DNA from: Serilophus lunatus
Lineage: Eukaryota > Chordata > Aves > Passeriformes > Eurylaimidae
Direction: 5' to 3'
DNA: 64,000 nucleotides
Assembly (NCBI GenBank): GCA_013399895.1
Contig: VXBA01001494.1
Span: 2,380,118 to 2,444,117 of the forward strand
Part shown: in pieces, positions 1 to 13,739 of the stretch
Layout of the letters: each line of letters begins with the position of its first letter
Numbering within the stretch: the first letter of the stretch is position 1
Made by a program: the position numbers and the translations under genes
The notes under the pieces: generated by a model
The model's database searches: none
Seen by the model: the letters and a program-made list of their open reading frames with translations, nothing else
Told to the model about the DNA's origin: nothing

Positions 1-3000
1 CCAAGTAATACCAAGTTTTCCCCATTTTAACACGAGAAGTTTGGAAATCCTTGTTTGTAAGTAACTGGGTACCTGGGGTGTGTATATTTCAATATAAACT
101 GTTTATTTTGACCCAAAGTTGCACTTCATATATTGAAAAATATTTAGATAAAAAGCTCTTCTTGCTATTAACTGTCATTAGGTCTTTAGACATCTGCCAA
201 GTCCACAACAGCCTTTTTCCTCAGTGACATTCTTCCAGCAAGTTAATACAAAACAACAAGATTAATGAAATCATGTGACTGGTTTTAGAAGATTATTTAT
301 CTTACCCAGTGTATCTCAACTCCTTAGTCCCATATCTCTTCCCAAGGAAAGTCTATCTGAGGTCACAGTACATATCTCAGCATAGCAGGAGAGTGGAGGG
401 GAAAAACCAGGCAAAAAGCCTGTGTGCTCTTCCACACTAATTTGATATTAAGACTGCATTAGCTGTAATATACAGCATGAACCAAGTCAGAAAGAAAAGG
501 AAGGGAACTCTGGAGAAGTAAGATTCCAGAGTACCCAGTTTTTTTACCATTCCCACCATCCTGTGTGGTTATTTATACAAGTGTCTCTATCCTTTGTCCC
601 ACACCCAGAAGTGAAAGTGGAAACTGTCCACAAAAACTTCAGCAAGGAGCAGTCCAGGAAGCCTATCACCTCCCAGCTCAACCAGTCCTTTTCATTATAG
701 AGAAAAACATCCATGATGTATTTTTTTTTCTTCTGTTCATTCACATCCTCACAGGTTTTCTTGGATCCAGCTGCAGCAGGTCACTGCTAAGATTGTAATT
801 GCAGCAAATGCAGCATGTAGCAATAAACTGCTCAATGAAAACCTGAACATTAAATAACTGTGTAGTTCCTTAACCAGCTCTATTCCAGGAAGGATGTCAT
901 TCCATATTCTCATGACTTTGTCTTAAAATCCACCTAGACCACTATTCCATGACAGCCATACAGCAACAGCTGGGGGAGGTTTGCTGGGTCTGTGCCCACC
1001 TGGAAGCCAAAAAAGGGCTCCAAAGGCACAGCAGAAGCTCTTCAAGGAATCCTCCTCTCAGTGCCACAAATTCCTCACTCTCTAAGCAAATTTTACAATG
1101 CCTAGAATAGAAAGTTGCTGAAAATAAGTTTCTGCTGTTCTGCAAAGACTGCTGTGGACAAGCGACTTCAGCATTTGGGTATTGCAAACAAACTAGAGCA
1201 GATCCACAGTTTAACCAGAGCTATCCTGGAACAGCTTTGACTTGACTCAGCTTCGACCATGGAAGAAGAAGGCAACCACTGCTGGCTCTAATGACACTCT
1301 TCTCCCAAATAGGGGAATGCAGGGAACTGGAGAAAAAAGGGGAGGAAGAAGGATGTCAATTGGTATTTTCATCACTGCACTAGAGCTCCCACTTCAGATA
1401 AAAAAAGATCAAGCTATTTCCATTGAGATCCTTGGGCCCAGAGGCCTATGATGACAATTACACATCTTGTCTCATTGTGACAGGAGGTCACAAACCTCCC
1501 CTCCAACTGCATAGATCACATACTCATCAACACTTCATCTTTGGAATGAAGCCCAAGAAGATGGGGGCAGTTGAAGGGAGGAAAAAACGAGTGAATTACC
1601 CCAGACACAGCTCCTCAAACCTAAACCAATCTGCAGAGGTGGGGACACAGAAAACTGCAGAGATGTGCATGGAAATCCCCTGTCCCACCTGGTGTACAAG
1701 GAATCCTCTACAGCAGCTGTTCCCAAACCAGAGACAGCTACAAGCACAACCTTAAGTCTTGCAGTGTTACTCATCCAACAGCTGAGCTTGGCTTGGAGGT
1801 GGGACAGGACCAGCCATTGGATTTCCCTGGAATTGGGGTTGCAGTTAGCACTAATGCTTTAAAGACTCTGGGCTGTTGCTGTTTCAGACACCCAGAATGG
1901 AGTGTTTGCTGACAAACTACACCACCAGTCGGAAATCCCCATAAACTACTTTTCATGCCAAGCTCTGGGTTTATTTTTAAACAGTAAACATCTAAATCTT
2001 CCCCCCCAAATATAGTCTAAAAATTCCTCACATGCAAAACCTGTTAGCAGGAAATCAACCTAAACCTCACCAAATTTATACAAGTGGAAAAGTGCATGTG
2101 CAGTAAGACTGCATGTACCAAAGCTCAGTGCAGACTGGCAGACAAGCTGTAACCTATTTAACGGGAGACTGAAAAAAGGTAGTTTTTATTTGGCTGGACT
2201 GAAACAGATCTAGATGTATATAACTGAGGTACACCAAAATAACTACAAACACTGCAGACTCATTTCATAGCTATGCCTATTTCAAATTAATCTGAATTCA
2301 AATCCAAACTAGGTGCTGAAATAGAATAAAATTCAACTGCAGACATGTACAAAGACCAGCACACATGTCACTTCTGAAATGGTGTGGGAAGCTCTGCTCT
2401 CCAAGACTGCAGAGACACTTAGGAATTAGTCAGCAGTTAAAAATGGTCCAGGATATTGAATGCAAACCTGAAGAGTAGTTTTGTTACTGAGACAATAAAA
2501 GATACCGGAATTAAAAACTGAGTTTATCTTTGGTTTAGTCACCTCATCTGTGGGTGAGTTCAAATACCCCACCCTCATCTGAAAGAAGCTAGCACAGGTA
2601 AAACTTTGAGAGGCCCTTTGAAGTTGCCTTGCTACAGCATTTCTGTAAATATTACTTTTGTGCCAATCTCCATTTAGCACTGAAGCATTTGAAATTAGAA
2701 TTGCTTACATGCAGCCCTGGATAAGAGCTTGAAAACTGAGGGAAAGGTCAAGCCTTACTATCCTGTGTCTGCCAGCAGGAATAGCATGAGCTCCTTACAG
2801 CACTCACGGGACAGATGTTGTGAGAAGTCCACTTCCAAGCATCTACAGTGTTTGTTTCTTGGACTGAAAGATTCTTAAGTGCTTCCTTTACCACCACTCT
2901 TCACCATCACTGCTCTCCTTCCAGCTTCAATCTCTGCAGAACATTAAGGATTAGGAAGCCCAAAACAAAGCAGCCAGGTTTTATTCAAACTTAAACATGA

Positions 3001-6000
3001 ACAAACCCAGCAGCCACATGGACCTGTGTTTTTGGTTACTGACTTGAGGGGTCACATCCCCAGGAAATTCTGCAAGAGCACACACAGAGCTCACCTTCAT
3101 TAGCAGCACAAACCACTCAAGTAAATGTACATTTGTCTCTTGGAACTAAAGCCACAATCCCTCCCCTCCCCCCTCCAAAAAAAAAGGTAATTCTCCTTTA
3201 TTGCCACATCTCCATCCATGTATTATGGCAGAACATTCCAACCCTTTGTCAAGCCTTTTAAGCACTTTTATGAAGTGCCAGCAGAGGCAGGATGGGCACC
3301 CTTTGAAGGCACAGCTCATCTAATCCCACTCAATCCATGGGATCAAACAAAGTGCTTGAACACGGAATCAGTGTGGGATCCAAACTGCAGAGAATATATT
3401 TTTACAGAAGACTGAGAGGATAGGAGGTAATGAAAGCTTCCAACAGGTCAGGGACTTGCATCTCCTGGGTTCCCCACCTTTGTCTGGGAGAGGAATTTCC
3501 CATATATGGCCCAGGCCAACAGGCAGCCCAGGGTCACACTGCAGTGCATGGTTTTGGCAGGCCCAGGCATTCAGACTTCATGAGTCAGTGCTCCAGAAAT
3601 CACTGGGTTTATAAACCAATAAATCTACTTCATTTTGTTGGGTTTTCTTAATTCACCTTGGGTTTGTTGAGGTTTTTTTCCTCAGTCCACAAGCATCATC
3701 ACATTTTCATTTCACTACTCTGTAACTGGGAGGAGCTTTTTTTTCCATTCTGGGCTTGTTTCCTTTGTAAAAGGGCAGAAAAGGTTTTCCTATTAGACTG
3801 AATCCTGGAGTTGGGGCATGAAGAATAAAACCAGACCAACTGTCATGGAGGTTGGGAGCAGACACTAAGCTGCCTTGTACTTTCATACAGCCTTTTAACA
3901 ACAAAGAGCTCTTATTTTTTAAATAAAGCCTCAAAATGCCTTCACCTCTGTCCTCAGATCCCAAACAAACCCAAGTTATCTGGCATTTCAGCACAAGCAG
4001 ATGACAAGAAGTTCCCCATGACACAGTCTTTTCCACCACTGACCTGATAAAATCAACATGAAATTTCTTCTATTTTGAGCTCTAACTTGTCTCAATTCAA
4101 TAGTTCAGCTGAAACTGCCCCAATTTTGATTACACAAACACAATCAGATACCAGATATTCCTATTTAAAAAAAAAAACAAAACACCACCACCTGAACTTG
4201 AAGAAATCCCATTGGATAACTATTTTCAGATTAGCAACGGGATAAATAATATGGGACAATAGAGCATCAGGATTTTTTGTTTCAGTTTCTGTTATGGATG
4301 ATCTGGGCCACTTCAGTTCGGCATAAGTAAAATACAGATAATGCACCATCAGGGAGTGGAATCAAGTTAATATTTCATTTCTTTAAAGCAGGACTGTAAT
4401 CATAATGGGATTAAATACTTTCAGAGAACTACTACAGCCCACAAAAGTAAGGCACTTCTGGGAAGAAATGCTGAGAGTGCGACCTCCTGGCACTTCTGCA
4501 GAGCATCCCAACAATTTTACATTAGAGCAAAACAAAGAACACATAAAAAAAGGACAAGAAAACATGATTTCGAGGCCAACTTTATGTTTCACACAAATGC
4601 AAAAGACAATGCAAGTCCCAGTTTGGCTTCTGGTGAGGTTTTTTTTGGTTGGGGTTTGTTTGAATTTTGAACTTTCCCAGTTCACAGTGAAAATTATGGT
4701 TTACATGCAGAATAAAATAGTGCTCAGAAAGCTTGTTTTTACTTAAGACATTGCAATTTTTTAAAAAAAAAAGTGTTACTGACAAATGTGGCCTTGTTAA
4801 AAACCCCTACAAAACTAATAAACAAAAAAGACAAACATTCTTGGGATATGAGACAAGACAAGGTCTAAGGAAGGCAATATATTATCAAACTGCTGGTTAG
4901 GAAAACAGCTAAGATTTTACATGTCAAATATTTTGTGGATGTTGAAAAAGTCCCTTTTACTTAGAAGTTTTTAGACTTTTTCCTCCATAATCAAGGACCA
5001 AAGCCAATCAGTCAAGTGTACTGTAGACAGTAATAGTTGTTATCCTTTTCTTCACATTTGCTTTTATTAGGGGAATTTTTAGGAAATACTACCACACATT
5101 ACAGATTTAATTTCAAGACTGCATCTGTTATTCCTGCCAGAGCAGTTAAAAGCTTTAGCTCGTGTTCTTTTGAGCCACATCCAGAACTGAAAAAGCAAAC
5201 TTGGGCCTCCAGAACAATGTCAAGTTACTTTGGCTTCGGGCAGAGCAGCACTGACAGAGACAAGGCCTCATTCCAAGAATGATCATTTTACTTCCCTCAG
5301 ACAAAGTGAAGCCTTTCATGAACCAGGCTGGGGTTTGGCCTACATTCTGTTGCATGAAAAGGCTTCATTATATGCAGTTGAACACATTGTCTGAAAACGT
5401 GACACAAACGGCCTTTAACACAGCAAGAGGTGAACAAACAAAATGGTCAAACTGCATTAAACGTGCTGTGTGTTGTCTCTAAAACACACACATTTTAAAC
5501 TTTCAAACGGGGTTTCACCCGCAGAGTTCAGAGATGTTATCAGCACCGTTTAGGACAATCAGATAAAGCTATTTGCAGATTTAAGATGTCTCTGAGGACA
5601 GGCACTGGCAGATGAAAAGGAACACGCAACACTTTAAGTGTGTTATTTTGCCATACCCAAGGAGTCATTTACTGGCGCTTTGAATTCCAGCTCCACTCTG
5701 TCCACACCTTGTAGGCACTGCAAGTCACTCCTGAAGCCCAGCAGAGAGCTGAATGATGCACTTTAATTCTTTTCAGGAATTCCTTCCTTCACTCACAGCA
5801 ATACTCTTGACTTAGGTACTTCCATTGCAAAAATCTGCCTGTGATTCATCTTCAAGTCAGAGAAGCAGGTAACAAGTATAAATAACAGCAGGAATAGAGA
5901 GTAGTTTGTCAAAAAGGAGGCTGATGCTTTGGGGTTTATTTTCATTAAATACCTGCTTCAACTCCCTTTGGATTCTCTTCAGCATAAGAGACAAGACCTT

Positions 6001-7880
6001 ACTTCTCCTACCCCAGAGCCCTTTCCACAGCAACAGACTAGATTTGATTGAGATGACAAGGATCCCCTGCAACAACTGATAAGCCTTTCCAGCCAAGAAA
6101 CGTAAGGGATGAATTATGCAAATGTCAGCCTCTGACTGGCAGAAACCTGTGCCCTGAGCTTTGAGAGCATGAATCAGCCCCTACATAAACACCCGATTCG
6201 ATTTCTACTTTTTGATTATACAGTCAAAAGGGACTTTGAAATCTACACATTATTTGGAATCTGAAAAATAAACTGTTTCCAAACTACCCTGCAATGCTTG
6301 TGCAACAGCCTCAAGACAGGCAGGATTTGGGCAGCTGTGCCACCAGCCACAGAAGCTGCATTTTAGAACTGGCTTTTCTCTGGAACAATTGGAACTTTCT
6401 CCAGGCCGAAGTCCACACACAGAGTGCAGTGTTTCCCTGCAAGCACACAACAGCTTCATTATTGTTTAACTACCAAAAACCAGCTCCAACAATCTATCAG
6501 CCTGATATTTTATCTGTCTCTGCTGCTAGCCCAGAGTCCTGGTTCAAGGATTCAGCAAGAAAAGTTATTCTGTTAATCTAAACAGAGAATCATTTCCCTG
6601 CTTTTAACCATTAATAGCCATTTTCAAACCTGTTCAGGAACCCATGGGCCTGTTTGTCCTCCAGGTTATCAGATCCAAGTGTCTATAAAGAAATCTATTC
6701 CACCAGATGAATAAAAGCTCCTTTTTAAGATATGTATAATATAAATTCAAAGGAAATCCCATGGAGCAGGGATTCCTCTCTGCCTCACAGCATGGTTCCA
6801 ACACCAAACTACAGCAGAGCATTAACCTGCTGCTCACACCCTCCCTACCCAGCAATGGCCCTGCTCAGCAGTATTACAAACAACCACAGCTCAGGCAAAG
6901 TTCTAAGGAACACCAACACGTTCAGGGGAAGAAACTCCTCAACACATGATGCAGCCTGGTGGACAGTGTCCTCAAACACAGAGCTGGAGAAATGACTCAT
7001 CTGAGCTACCCCAAGTCCCTGGGTGAAGCACACGTTGAGCCATCCACAGTCATATCTCTCTGAGCAAGGTATTTTGACATCAGCAAAAAGCAGTGTCACA
7101 TCAGTTTCAGTCTGGACTTCCGTGGGTTTCTGACTCATTTCAGGAACAAGCCAAACCAAGAAAAGCACATGCATATACCAAGTGTTGTGGCTTTAATGAT
7201 GCCACTTGTGACACTGCAATTTGAAATCACTCCTGTGTAAATACAGAATATAATGCCCAAAGGAACTGTCTTTCTGCAACAGAGGTTACTGTGCAACAAG
7301 TTGCTCCCATAAGATTATTTTAAATTTGCCTGTTTAAAATCTCACTTAACACCAGTCTAAACTAAAAGATTCTAAGCATATGCTGTTTAAGTATATTCTT
7401 ACAGGCACATCCCATAACCTTCTGAACATAAATAAAAAGGTGGCAGTATTAAAAAAGTTGATGATTAACATTCCAGTCTCCACTGAAATAAAATGTGGAC
7501 TTTTCTATTCCAAAACTATTTGGCAGAGGAGCCAGAAGGCATTAGAGAAAGAAGCCTGATTAATATTTTGAGTAAAGTGAAAACCTTAAGAGCAATTAAT
7601 GTGAAGAATTTGTAGATTTTACAGACACTGAGAAGAATAAACAGCATCTCAGAAAACAACAATTCTTTTTAAGAAGAGTCCCTTATGGGAACATAAATTT
7701 AACAAGCCAAAGGTTAGAATAAGCCATCTCAGTTCTGAGGAAACCAGCTAAGAAAGAAGAGAAAAACTAATACAAAATTTGAATTCTTGATCTGACAGTC
7801 ATACTTTTGGTTTCTTAAGGAAAATGATAATTTTTCAACCTTGCAATGCTGTTTGAATAATCAGCTTTAGAGGCACATAC

Positions 7881-7959
7881 CATCAGGGGGTCAGAAGCCT
7901 TGGCATGCAGACCAGTCCTGGTCCTGACATCAGTTCAGCAGTGATGGGATTCTCCTCAC
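7881..7959 (-). other. Candidate small non-coding exon (possible RFFL 5' UTR exon)
   Basis: On the minus strand, a pyrimidine-rich tract ending in TTTCTTTCACAG precedes position 7959, and a consensus donor GTATGT starts at 7880. This defines a 79-base candidate exon. It has no long open frame. Its orientation agrees with an RFFL 5' UTR exon between the GC-rich island at 10540-11225 and coding exons beyond the left edge. No homology supports it, so it may be a chance pairing of splice-like motifs. Confidence 0.25.
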
Positions 7960-8256
7960 CTGTGAAAGAAAGATGAACTTATTCACCCCAGCAAAGCTTT
8001 CCCTGCTCCCTGAACACCAGCTGATGGAAGTTTACACTATTAATTTCTGGCTTCTTGTAATGACAGTTAAGGGGGAGGAAAACAGGCTCCATATGGGAGC
8101 CACAGACAGGTGCTGGGAAGGCTAATGACTGGAATTAGGGGAGCAGGAGCCAGGCTGGGGTGAGGGCAAGCAGGGAAGGGCTAGGGGAGCTTTGGCACCA
8201 CAGGAGTACATCAAGTGCAGAGCACAAAGCACAGGCAGATGTTCTTTGGAGAAGAG

Positions 8257-8305
8257 TAGGGTGATCTTTAAGGTCCCTTCCAACCCATTCTGTGATTCTA
8301 TCTAT
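8257..8305 (+). repeat. CR1 LINE 3'-tail fragment
   Basis: The sequence carries the CR1 3' signature: a block reading GATCTTTAAGGTCCCTTCC, then AACCCATTCTGTGATTCTAT, which is the terminal ATTCTRTG repeat. It is a short 5'-truncated copy, as is usual for avian CR1. The upstream limit is uncertain because older CR1 sequence decays into background. Confidence 0.85.
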
Positions 8306-10539
8306 GAAAACACTCTCTAAGGGGTGAAAAAGTAAACTAAGCCTATTCAAAAACTGGTTTTCCTGCATGTATCACAGTGAAACCAACACACACTAGATGA
8401 GGAGAGCATTTTACCTGGCTAGACTTGAGGATGCAAAGGCACAGCCTGCCCAGCTCCACTGCCCCCTCCATGCCAGCCTGGGAGGGCCAGAGGCACATGG
8501 ACACAGGATCAGCAGAGCAGGCCCTGCAAAGCTGTTTATATCCTTCCACCCAGCAAAAACTGGTTCAAAATCCAAACTCCAGGTTCAATAAACCTTCTAT
8601 AGGCAGTACTGGCAGATCAGCTCAAATCATGCTCCAGCCTGATTGTAAACTCTTCAGTCTCAGTTGTAAACAAACCGTGGCACAAAGTTGCACAAGTGAA
8701 AATTACACGATTTAACAAACAAACAAAACAACACAGACCCATACTGAAGTCAACCACAATCAAAGACCTAAAGAAGACAGATTTCAGTCAAACTCGACTA
8801 GTGAGCACCAAACCCACAAAAAAAATCATATATTCTATTCCTTTCTACTCCCATTGCAGAGTATTGCATTCAGCTCTCACTATAGGAGCCCAGTCACACG
8901 TACCTGCCAATGAGAACTAAGCCTCACTGAAAGCCAGCCTACCTTTTCTACCCTACAATTAAACATAATACTTAAATGATGGCTTTAAAACTAATCCAAT
9001 TCAGCAAAAATATGAGCAATTAAGCATTAACCCATGAACACCACTGTCAAGGCAATCAATCAGCTTTTAATGAACAGTTCAGCTGAGTGGCTCTGCAGAC
9101 ACAGAGTGCTGCAGCCAGGGAACCGCTCCAGGATTCCCAGCACTGCACAGAACTCCTCAGAATGGGAAATACAGCAGCCAGAGGTGATTGTTTTGTGTCA
9201 TTAAACCCTGCTGTGCTACCAAAAGCAATTCTGTTTACAAAGAATAAATACAAGACCCTCTCCATCACCGTGGACACACACACACGTCAAGGAGATTCAG
9301 TATTTGATGAGAGGAGGGAGGGGAATCCAAGGATCTGGAATTTGTAAGAAACATTTAAAGCTCACAGCTTCCTGCTCCATTTCTCAGCCCTGGAAAAACG
9401 AGGCAACAGTGGGGAAAACAAAGGGTTAATGCTATTTTTGTTTGTGTAATCATGTACATGCCTTAATGACTGTTTATCTTAATAGCTTCAAAGCTTTGAA
9501 ATACAACCCACTACAGTGTAAACACAATAAAATGCCAACATAGAATACACCTGTCATTCCCCCTCCTGATGACATGGAGAGCTAGAAAAGCTTTTTGCAG
9601 ACCCACCAATTTCCTTACCAGTTCCATAACCAGGCCAGACAGAACAGAAAGCTGCCACAAGCCCCTCCAATGTTGCGAAACAGTTCTCCAAACCCAAGGC
9701 TACATCCTGTGCTCCCCACAGAAGACACAGTGGGTGTCAGACAAGAGGAAGTGAGCTCAAATGAAACAGAAATAAAACCTTTCTGCCTCAGCCAATTAAA
9801 CATTACCCTGTGCACGATTTAATCAAAGAACCAACAAAACTAAACCACTCCTGTCTACCTTTAATGTTACACTTGGCTCTGCAGTGCCCATGTACCCCCA
9901 GCTGTCCCTGCAGTGTTTGAAATCACCTGACACTCTGGAGTGCAGCTGGTAATTTATCACACAGTCCATCATCAGCCTTTTTTTGTCAGGTCCCTGATCT
10001 GAGGAGGCTCAGAGAGGAAGGACCGAGTCCATGTTCTCACTGCAGAGCTGACATTTATCAACCTGCAGTCACTGAAACACTGGTAAGAAACAAATTGGAG
10101 GATGAGTCAATACTTTCCCCACAGGAAACACCTTGACCAGCTTACAGGAACAAACTGCTCTGAAGGACTCGGGTCCTTCTATTTTCTGAACTCCTTTTGC
10201 TTTCTGTGGCAAAGGAAGGACTTGCTCAGCTTTCACTTTGCTGTACACCCCTACGTTTGAGCAGAAGCTGAGCACAGAAAAAAAATCACTTGTGCCCTTG
10301 ACACCAAATTACTCCTTAGACAAGCTATGATGCAAAGAGAGAACAATTTAAGCAAAGAGCTCTACAGAAGGCTGGTGCTTATCCAGAATTCCTCAGCTCT
10401 TAGAGATATTTGAGCAGAACAACCTACCAAACCCTAGAGTGCCTTTGGGAGCACAAGTCAGCAAAGGGAAGAGTCGCTCTATGCCGGTTTTTAAACAAGA
10501 AAAAAGAGACTACACCACTCGCCCTCATTAGAGAAGCCC

Positions 10540-11225
10540 AGCAAGCATTCCCCGGTACCCCATCTCCCCAAAACCAAACCCAGGCGCTGCAGCCCCTCTC
10601 CAGCCCGACCACCCCCATTCCCGCACCCTGTGTCCCCCCACACCCCAAACCCAGCGCCGTTCCCTCATCCCAGACCCCCGGATGACCCTCAGCGGCAACT
10701 CCGCCGCCTCCTGCCCCCCTCTTGCCCCATCCACTGGCAGCCCCACACCCCCAAACCCTGACAGAACCACAAACTCCCAAACCTCGACAACACCCTCAAA
10801 GCCTCACACATNNNNNNNNNNNNNNNNNNNNNNNNNNNNNNNNNNNNNNNNNNNNNNNNNNNNNNNNNNNNNNNNNNNNNNNNNNNNNNNNNNNNNNNNN
10901 NNNNNNNNNNNNNNNNNNNNNNNNNNNNNNNNNNNNNNNNNNNNNNNNNNNNNNNNNNNNNNNNNNNNNNNNNNNNNNNNNNNNNNNNNNNNNNNNNNNN
11001 NNNNNNNNNNNNNNNNNNNNNNNNNNNNNNNNNNNNNNNNNNNNNNNNNNNNNNNNNNNNNNNNNNNNNNNNNGCGGGACGCGGCGGCTCCTCCGGGGGA
11101 CGCGGGTTCGAGACCCGCTCCCGGCGGGTGGGAGAGGGAGGGGACACTGGGGGGTTCCCTGCGCTCGGGGGAGTCTCTGCGGGGCCTGGCCGCGTTGCAC
11201 GGGAAGGGACTATACACCGACAGGT
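10540..11225 (-). promoter_or_regulatory. GC-rich promoter-like island containing an assembly gap
   Basis: GC content rises sharply around a run of N at 10812-11073. The right flank (11074-11220) is rich in CpG. The left flank (10540-10811) is C-rich on the plus strand, so G-rich on the minus strand. Such islands mark first exons of widely expressed genes, and the position downstream of RAD51D fits the RFFL promoter on the minus strand. The first exon itself would be inside or beside the gap, so no transcription start or donor can be assigned. The gene assignment rests on synteny only. Confidence 0.5.
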
Positions 11226-11227
11226 CA

Positions 11228-11470
11228 CGGAATTAATCGGGTTGGAAAACACCTTTGAGATCACCGAGTCCAACCTATGAGTGATCCTCGCCTTGTCAAC
11301 CCGACCAGGGCACCCAGTGCCATGTCCAGTCTCTCCTTAAATGCCTCCAGGCACGGTGACTCCACCAAGTCCCTGGGCAGCCCATTCCAATGTTTAATAT
11401 GCAAAGAAATTCCTCCTAATGTCTGACCCAAACCTCCCCTGGCTCAGCTTGAGACTGACCTCTCTTCCTT
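11228..11470 (-). repeat. CR1 LINE fragment
   Basis: Read on the plus strand this is a reverse-complemented CR1 3' region. It has GGTTGGAAAACACCTTTGAG, GATCACCGAGTCCAACC, then GCCTCCAGGCACGGTGACTCCACCA, CCTGGGCAGCCCATTCCAATG and AACCTCCCCTGGC, in the order of the avian CR1 consensus. The terminal ATTCTATG units are largely eroded. It abuts a CA-rich microsatellite on its right. Confidence 0.88.
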
Positions 11471-11522
11471 ACACCCACACACACCCCACACACAAATACA
11501 CACACAACCCATACAAACGCAC
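11471..11522 (+). repeat. CA-rich microsatellite
   Basis: Interrupted (CA)n and (CACACC)-like tract directly after the CR1 fragment. It is imperfect, with AAATA and AACCC interruptions. Confidence 0.85.
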
Positions 11523-13733
11523 ACTTAGATGTGTGTTTTATACATATCAAGGGCAAATAAGTCCTCAGTGCCAAAAGACATCCCTGCTGCGTGGGGCAAG
11601 GTGCCGTGTCTGCCCTGCAATGGGTTTCATTGCACAGCTCCAAGCCTGTCCAGCGGTTTTCCAGCTGTTTGGGGCAGGGAGAAGGGACTGGGAGAAGGGA
11701 CAGCCTGAGCTCTGCCTTACAGGGCTGCAGAAGTGTCTGTCTGAGCACGGAGGAGAGAGGCTGAATCAGGATACTTAGATCAGAAACACTTTTTGTCCTA
11801 ATTTTACAATGCAAATTTAGGGCAAATGAGTTGAGTAAGAAGTCAAGTTCTTCCAGATCAGGCAATAAACTCCCACAGCCTGAACCCCTCTGGCTGTCCC
11901 CACACTGAGCAATAACCAGCACCCACAGCAACACCTTCCCTGCAGCAATGCAGCAAGAAATTCAGGACATCAGTGTCACCTGGGACAGGAGGAGCTGCCA
12001 CACCAAACTCAGCCAGGCCTCCTGTCATGCCATCCTCCCTGAATTATCCAGCTGTTTCCCAGGAAGGCATAAAACTCTTACAGCTAAGTAGAAGTAAATC
12101 TAATTACCTGATTGCCAAGAGGAGAAAATTCTCCCAGGTCATGACTATGTCCCTGAAAGCTGGGATGGGAAGCTTTGGAGGAGCCATCATCATCTTTCCT
12201 GACAGACTGTCATGTCCCTGTTGAATCACCACCCCATGACTCCCCAGTGACTGAGTGCAAGAGCAGAGTTTCTTCTGTCATTTCTCAGGGGTCACAGGAA
12301 AGATGCATTTGAGGTGAATGTGTGGTCTCATGCTGAGGCTGATGAGGGTTGTGGATTGCTCCTCTTTTCATCCTTCTGCTAGTTAGGGGAAGGAAATATC
12401 CAGAAAGCCCTCTTGGTTCAAATATAACCCAAGAGGTTTCTATTTGGATTCTCCCTGCTCCATACTCTGTCCCAAAGAGCTCTGCTTCCCCTAAATGACC
12501 ACAGAGATAAAATAGTAGTGCACGGTTTTGGTTGAAATTTGTGTGCATTAGCTCTTTATTCACAGCTCCAAGAGATGTAACAACATGAAATTCTGCTTGG
12601 TAAGGACCAGCCACATCAGCACAGGCCTCCAGCAGACAGAAAAACCATCCTCCAGCCAGGTTGCAATCCCTGGGGCCAAACCTCCCCTCCTGAGCTTGGA
12701 AAGCTCAGAAACAATAATAAATACACAACTTCAAATACATTATTTTTACTAAAACTGCTTAATGGCTCAGCTTTGGTTGCTTTGGCATGTTCCCCTACTC
12801 AGCAGGACCTGCTGGGAGCGTGGCCTTTCCCACGGGCATGGAGCTGCAGTGGTTGGGTGGCCACGATGGAGGAGATGGGACCTGCCCCCTAAACCACAGC
12901 CCTGGGAGCACTGAGAGCTCAGCTTCACAGAAACACAGCTCTGACAGATGTATAAAACAAAAATCCACAGGCATTGCCTCCTGGGAAACCAAAAGGTGTG
13001 TTCACATACCCCTTTCAGCTGCCCCTTCCCCACAGCAGCTCTTTGCTCAGGAACACAGGGCTGTACAATGTAAATGTCTACTCTGGAGAAATTAACACCC
13101 AAATCCCAGCTCAGCCTTAGAAGGCTCCAGGAGCTGTGCTGCTGTGCTATTAGCTTAATGAGCATGCCCTGATTAGTGTCAGCCCCTAAATTCAACATCA
13201 GCAATTCAGGAGTGCAACTTCAGCTCAGCTCACCTGCCAAGGAGGTCTTTTATTAGGGAAAGGAAGAAGGTATCTGAGACATCTGGGATCACGAGGAAAC
13301 ACCACATCCCAGCCTCCTGTCTCCTGCCCGGCACCACACAAGCTCCCAGGAGATTGCCCAGAGCAGGAAAGAGCAGCTGGAAAACACTGGAGCAAGGAGA
13401 AATTACTTTAACCACCCTACATGGAAATGAATAGGTCCTTGAGCATCAGACAGGGCCAGGACTCATCCACCCCAAGCAATCCAGTCCAGAACTTCCCTCA
13501 GTTATCAGCAAGTATTTATGGAGCCCAGCAGCTCCCCACAGAGCCTGATGTTACTCTGGGGAGAAGGTCAGATCAAGCATCTGATTATGTTCCTGCTTGT
13601 CAGCAGTCTGTGCCACCCCAGCCTGTCCCACCCCAGTCCTGCTGGGCACTAAACCTCAACATTTTAATTAAGTTCTCAGCCATTGCCATTAATTGAATTC
13701 CAGCTCTGAACAACCCCAGTCTGCAACAGTTCT
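11523..13733. other. Intergenic spacer between RAD51D and the GC island
   Basis: No coding exon recognised. Reverse AATAAA-type hexamers also occur at about 12556 and 13249 on the minus strand and could be alternative RAD51D polyadenylation signals or be fortuitous. In human, read-through transcripts join RAD51D and RFFL across the equivalent interval. Nothing here proves or excludes that. Confidence 0.5.
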
Positions 13734-13739
13734 TTTATT
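13734..13739 (-). terminator. RAD51D: Polyadenylation signal AATAAA, likely RAD51D
   Basis: TTTATT on the plus strand gives AATAAA on the minus strand, about 410 bases past the RAD51D stop codon. It is the first canonical hexamer found downstream of the stop. Confidence 0.5.

Larger units (their letters stand above)
1..10539. other. Non-coding stretch, probably 5' intron(s) of a minus-strand gene (RFFL by synteny)
   Basis: No exon with recognisable protein similarity was found on either strand. Open frames here are short and have no plausible splice context. In human 17q12, RFFL lies directly downstream of RAD51D on the same strand and has long 5' non-coding introns, so this stretch is most simply RFFL intron or 5' UTR sequence. 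That is inference from synteny: no RFFL coding exon (FYVE-like or RING domain) is visible. The base composition is AT-rich and unremarkable. The only structured items are a possible small exon at 7881-7959 and a CR1 tail at 8257-8305. Confidence 0.45.

Noticed and set aside
1..10539. Possible RFFL or LIG3 coding exons
   Set aside because: None of the frames resembles the FYVE-like or RING domains of RFFL or the ligase, zinc-finger or BRCT domains of LIG3; only synteny suggests RFFL, so no coding exon was called.
11102..11118. Perfect tRNA T-arm-like hairpin (GCGGG / TTCGAGA loop / CCCGC) matching a Pol III B-box
   Set aside because: No matching anticodon arm in the 28 visible bases upstream (the rest is N), no CCA-side acceptor pairing that can be verified and no T-run terminator downstream; it is probably chance in GC-rich promoter DNA.
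10682..11273. Frames of 134-194 codons spanning the first gap
   Set aside because: Most of each frame is unknown sequence; the flanks are promoter-island and CR1 DNA.
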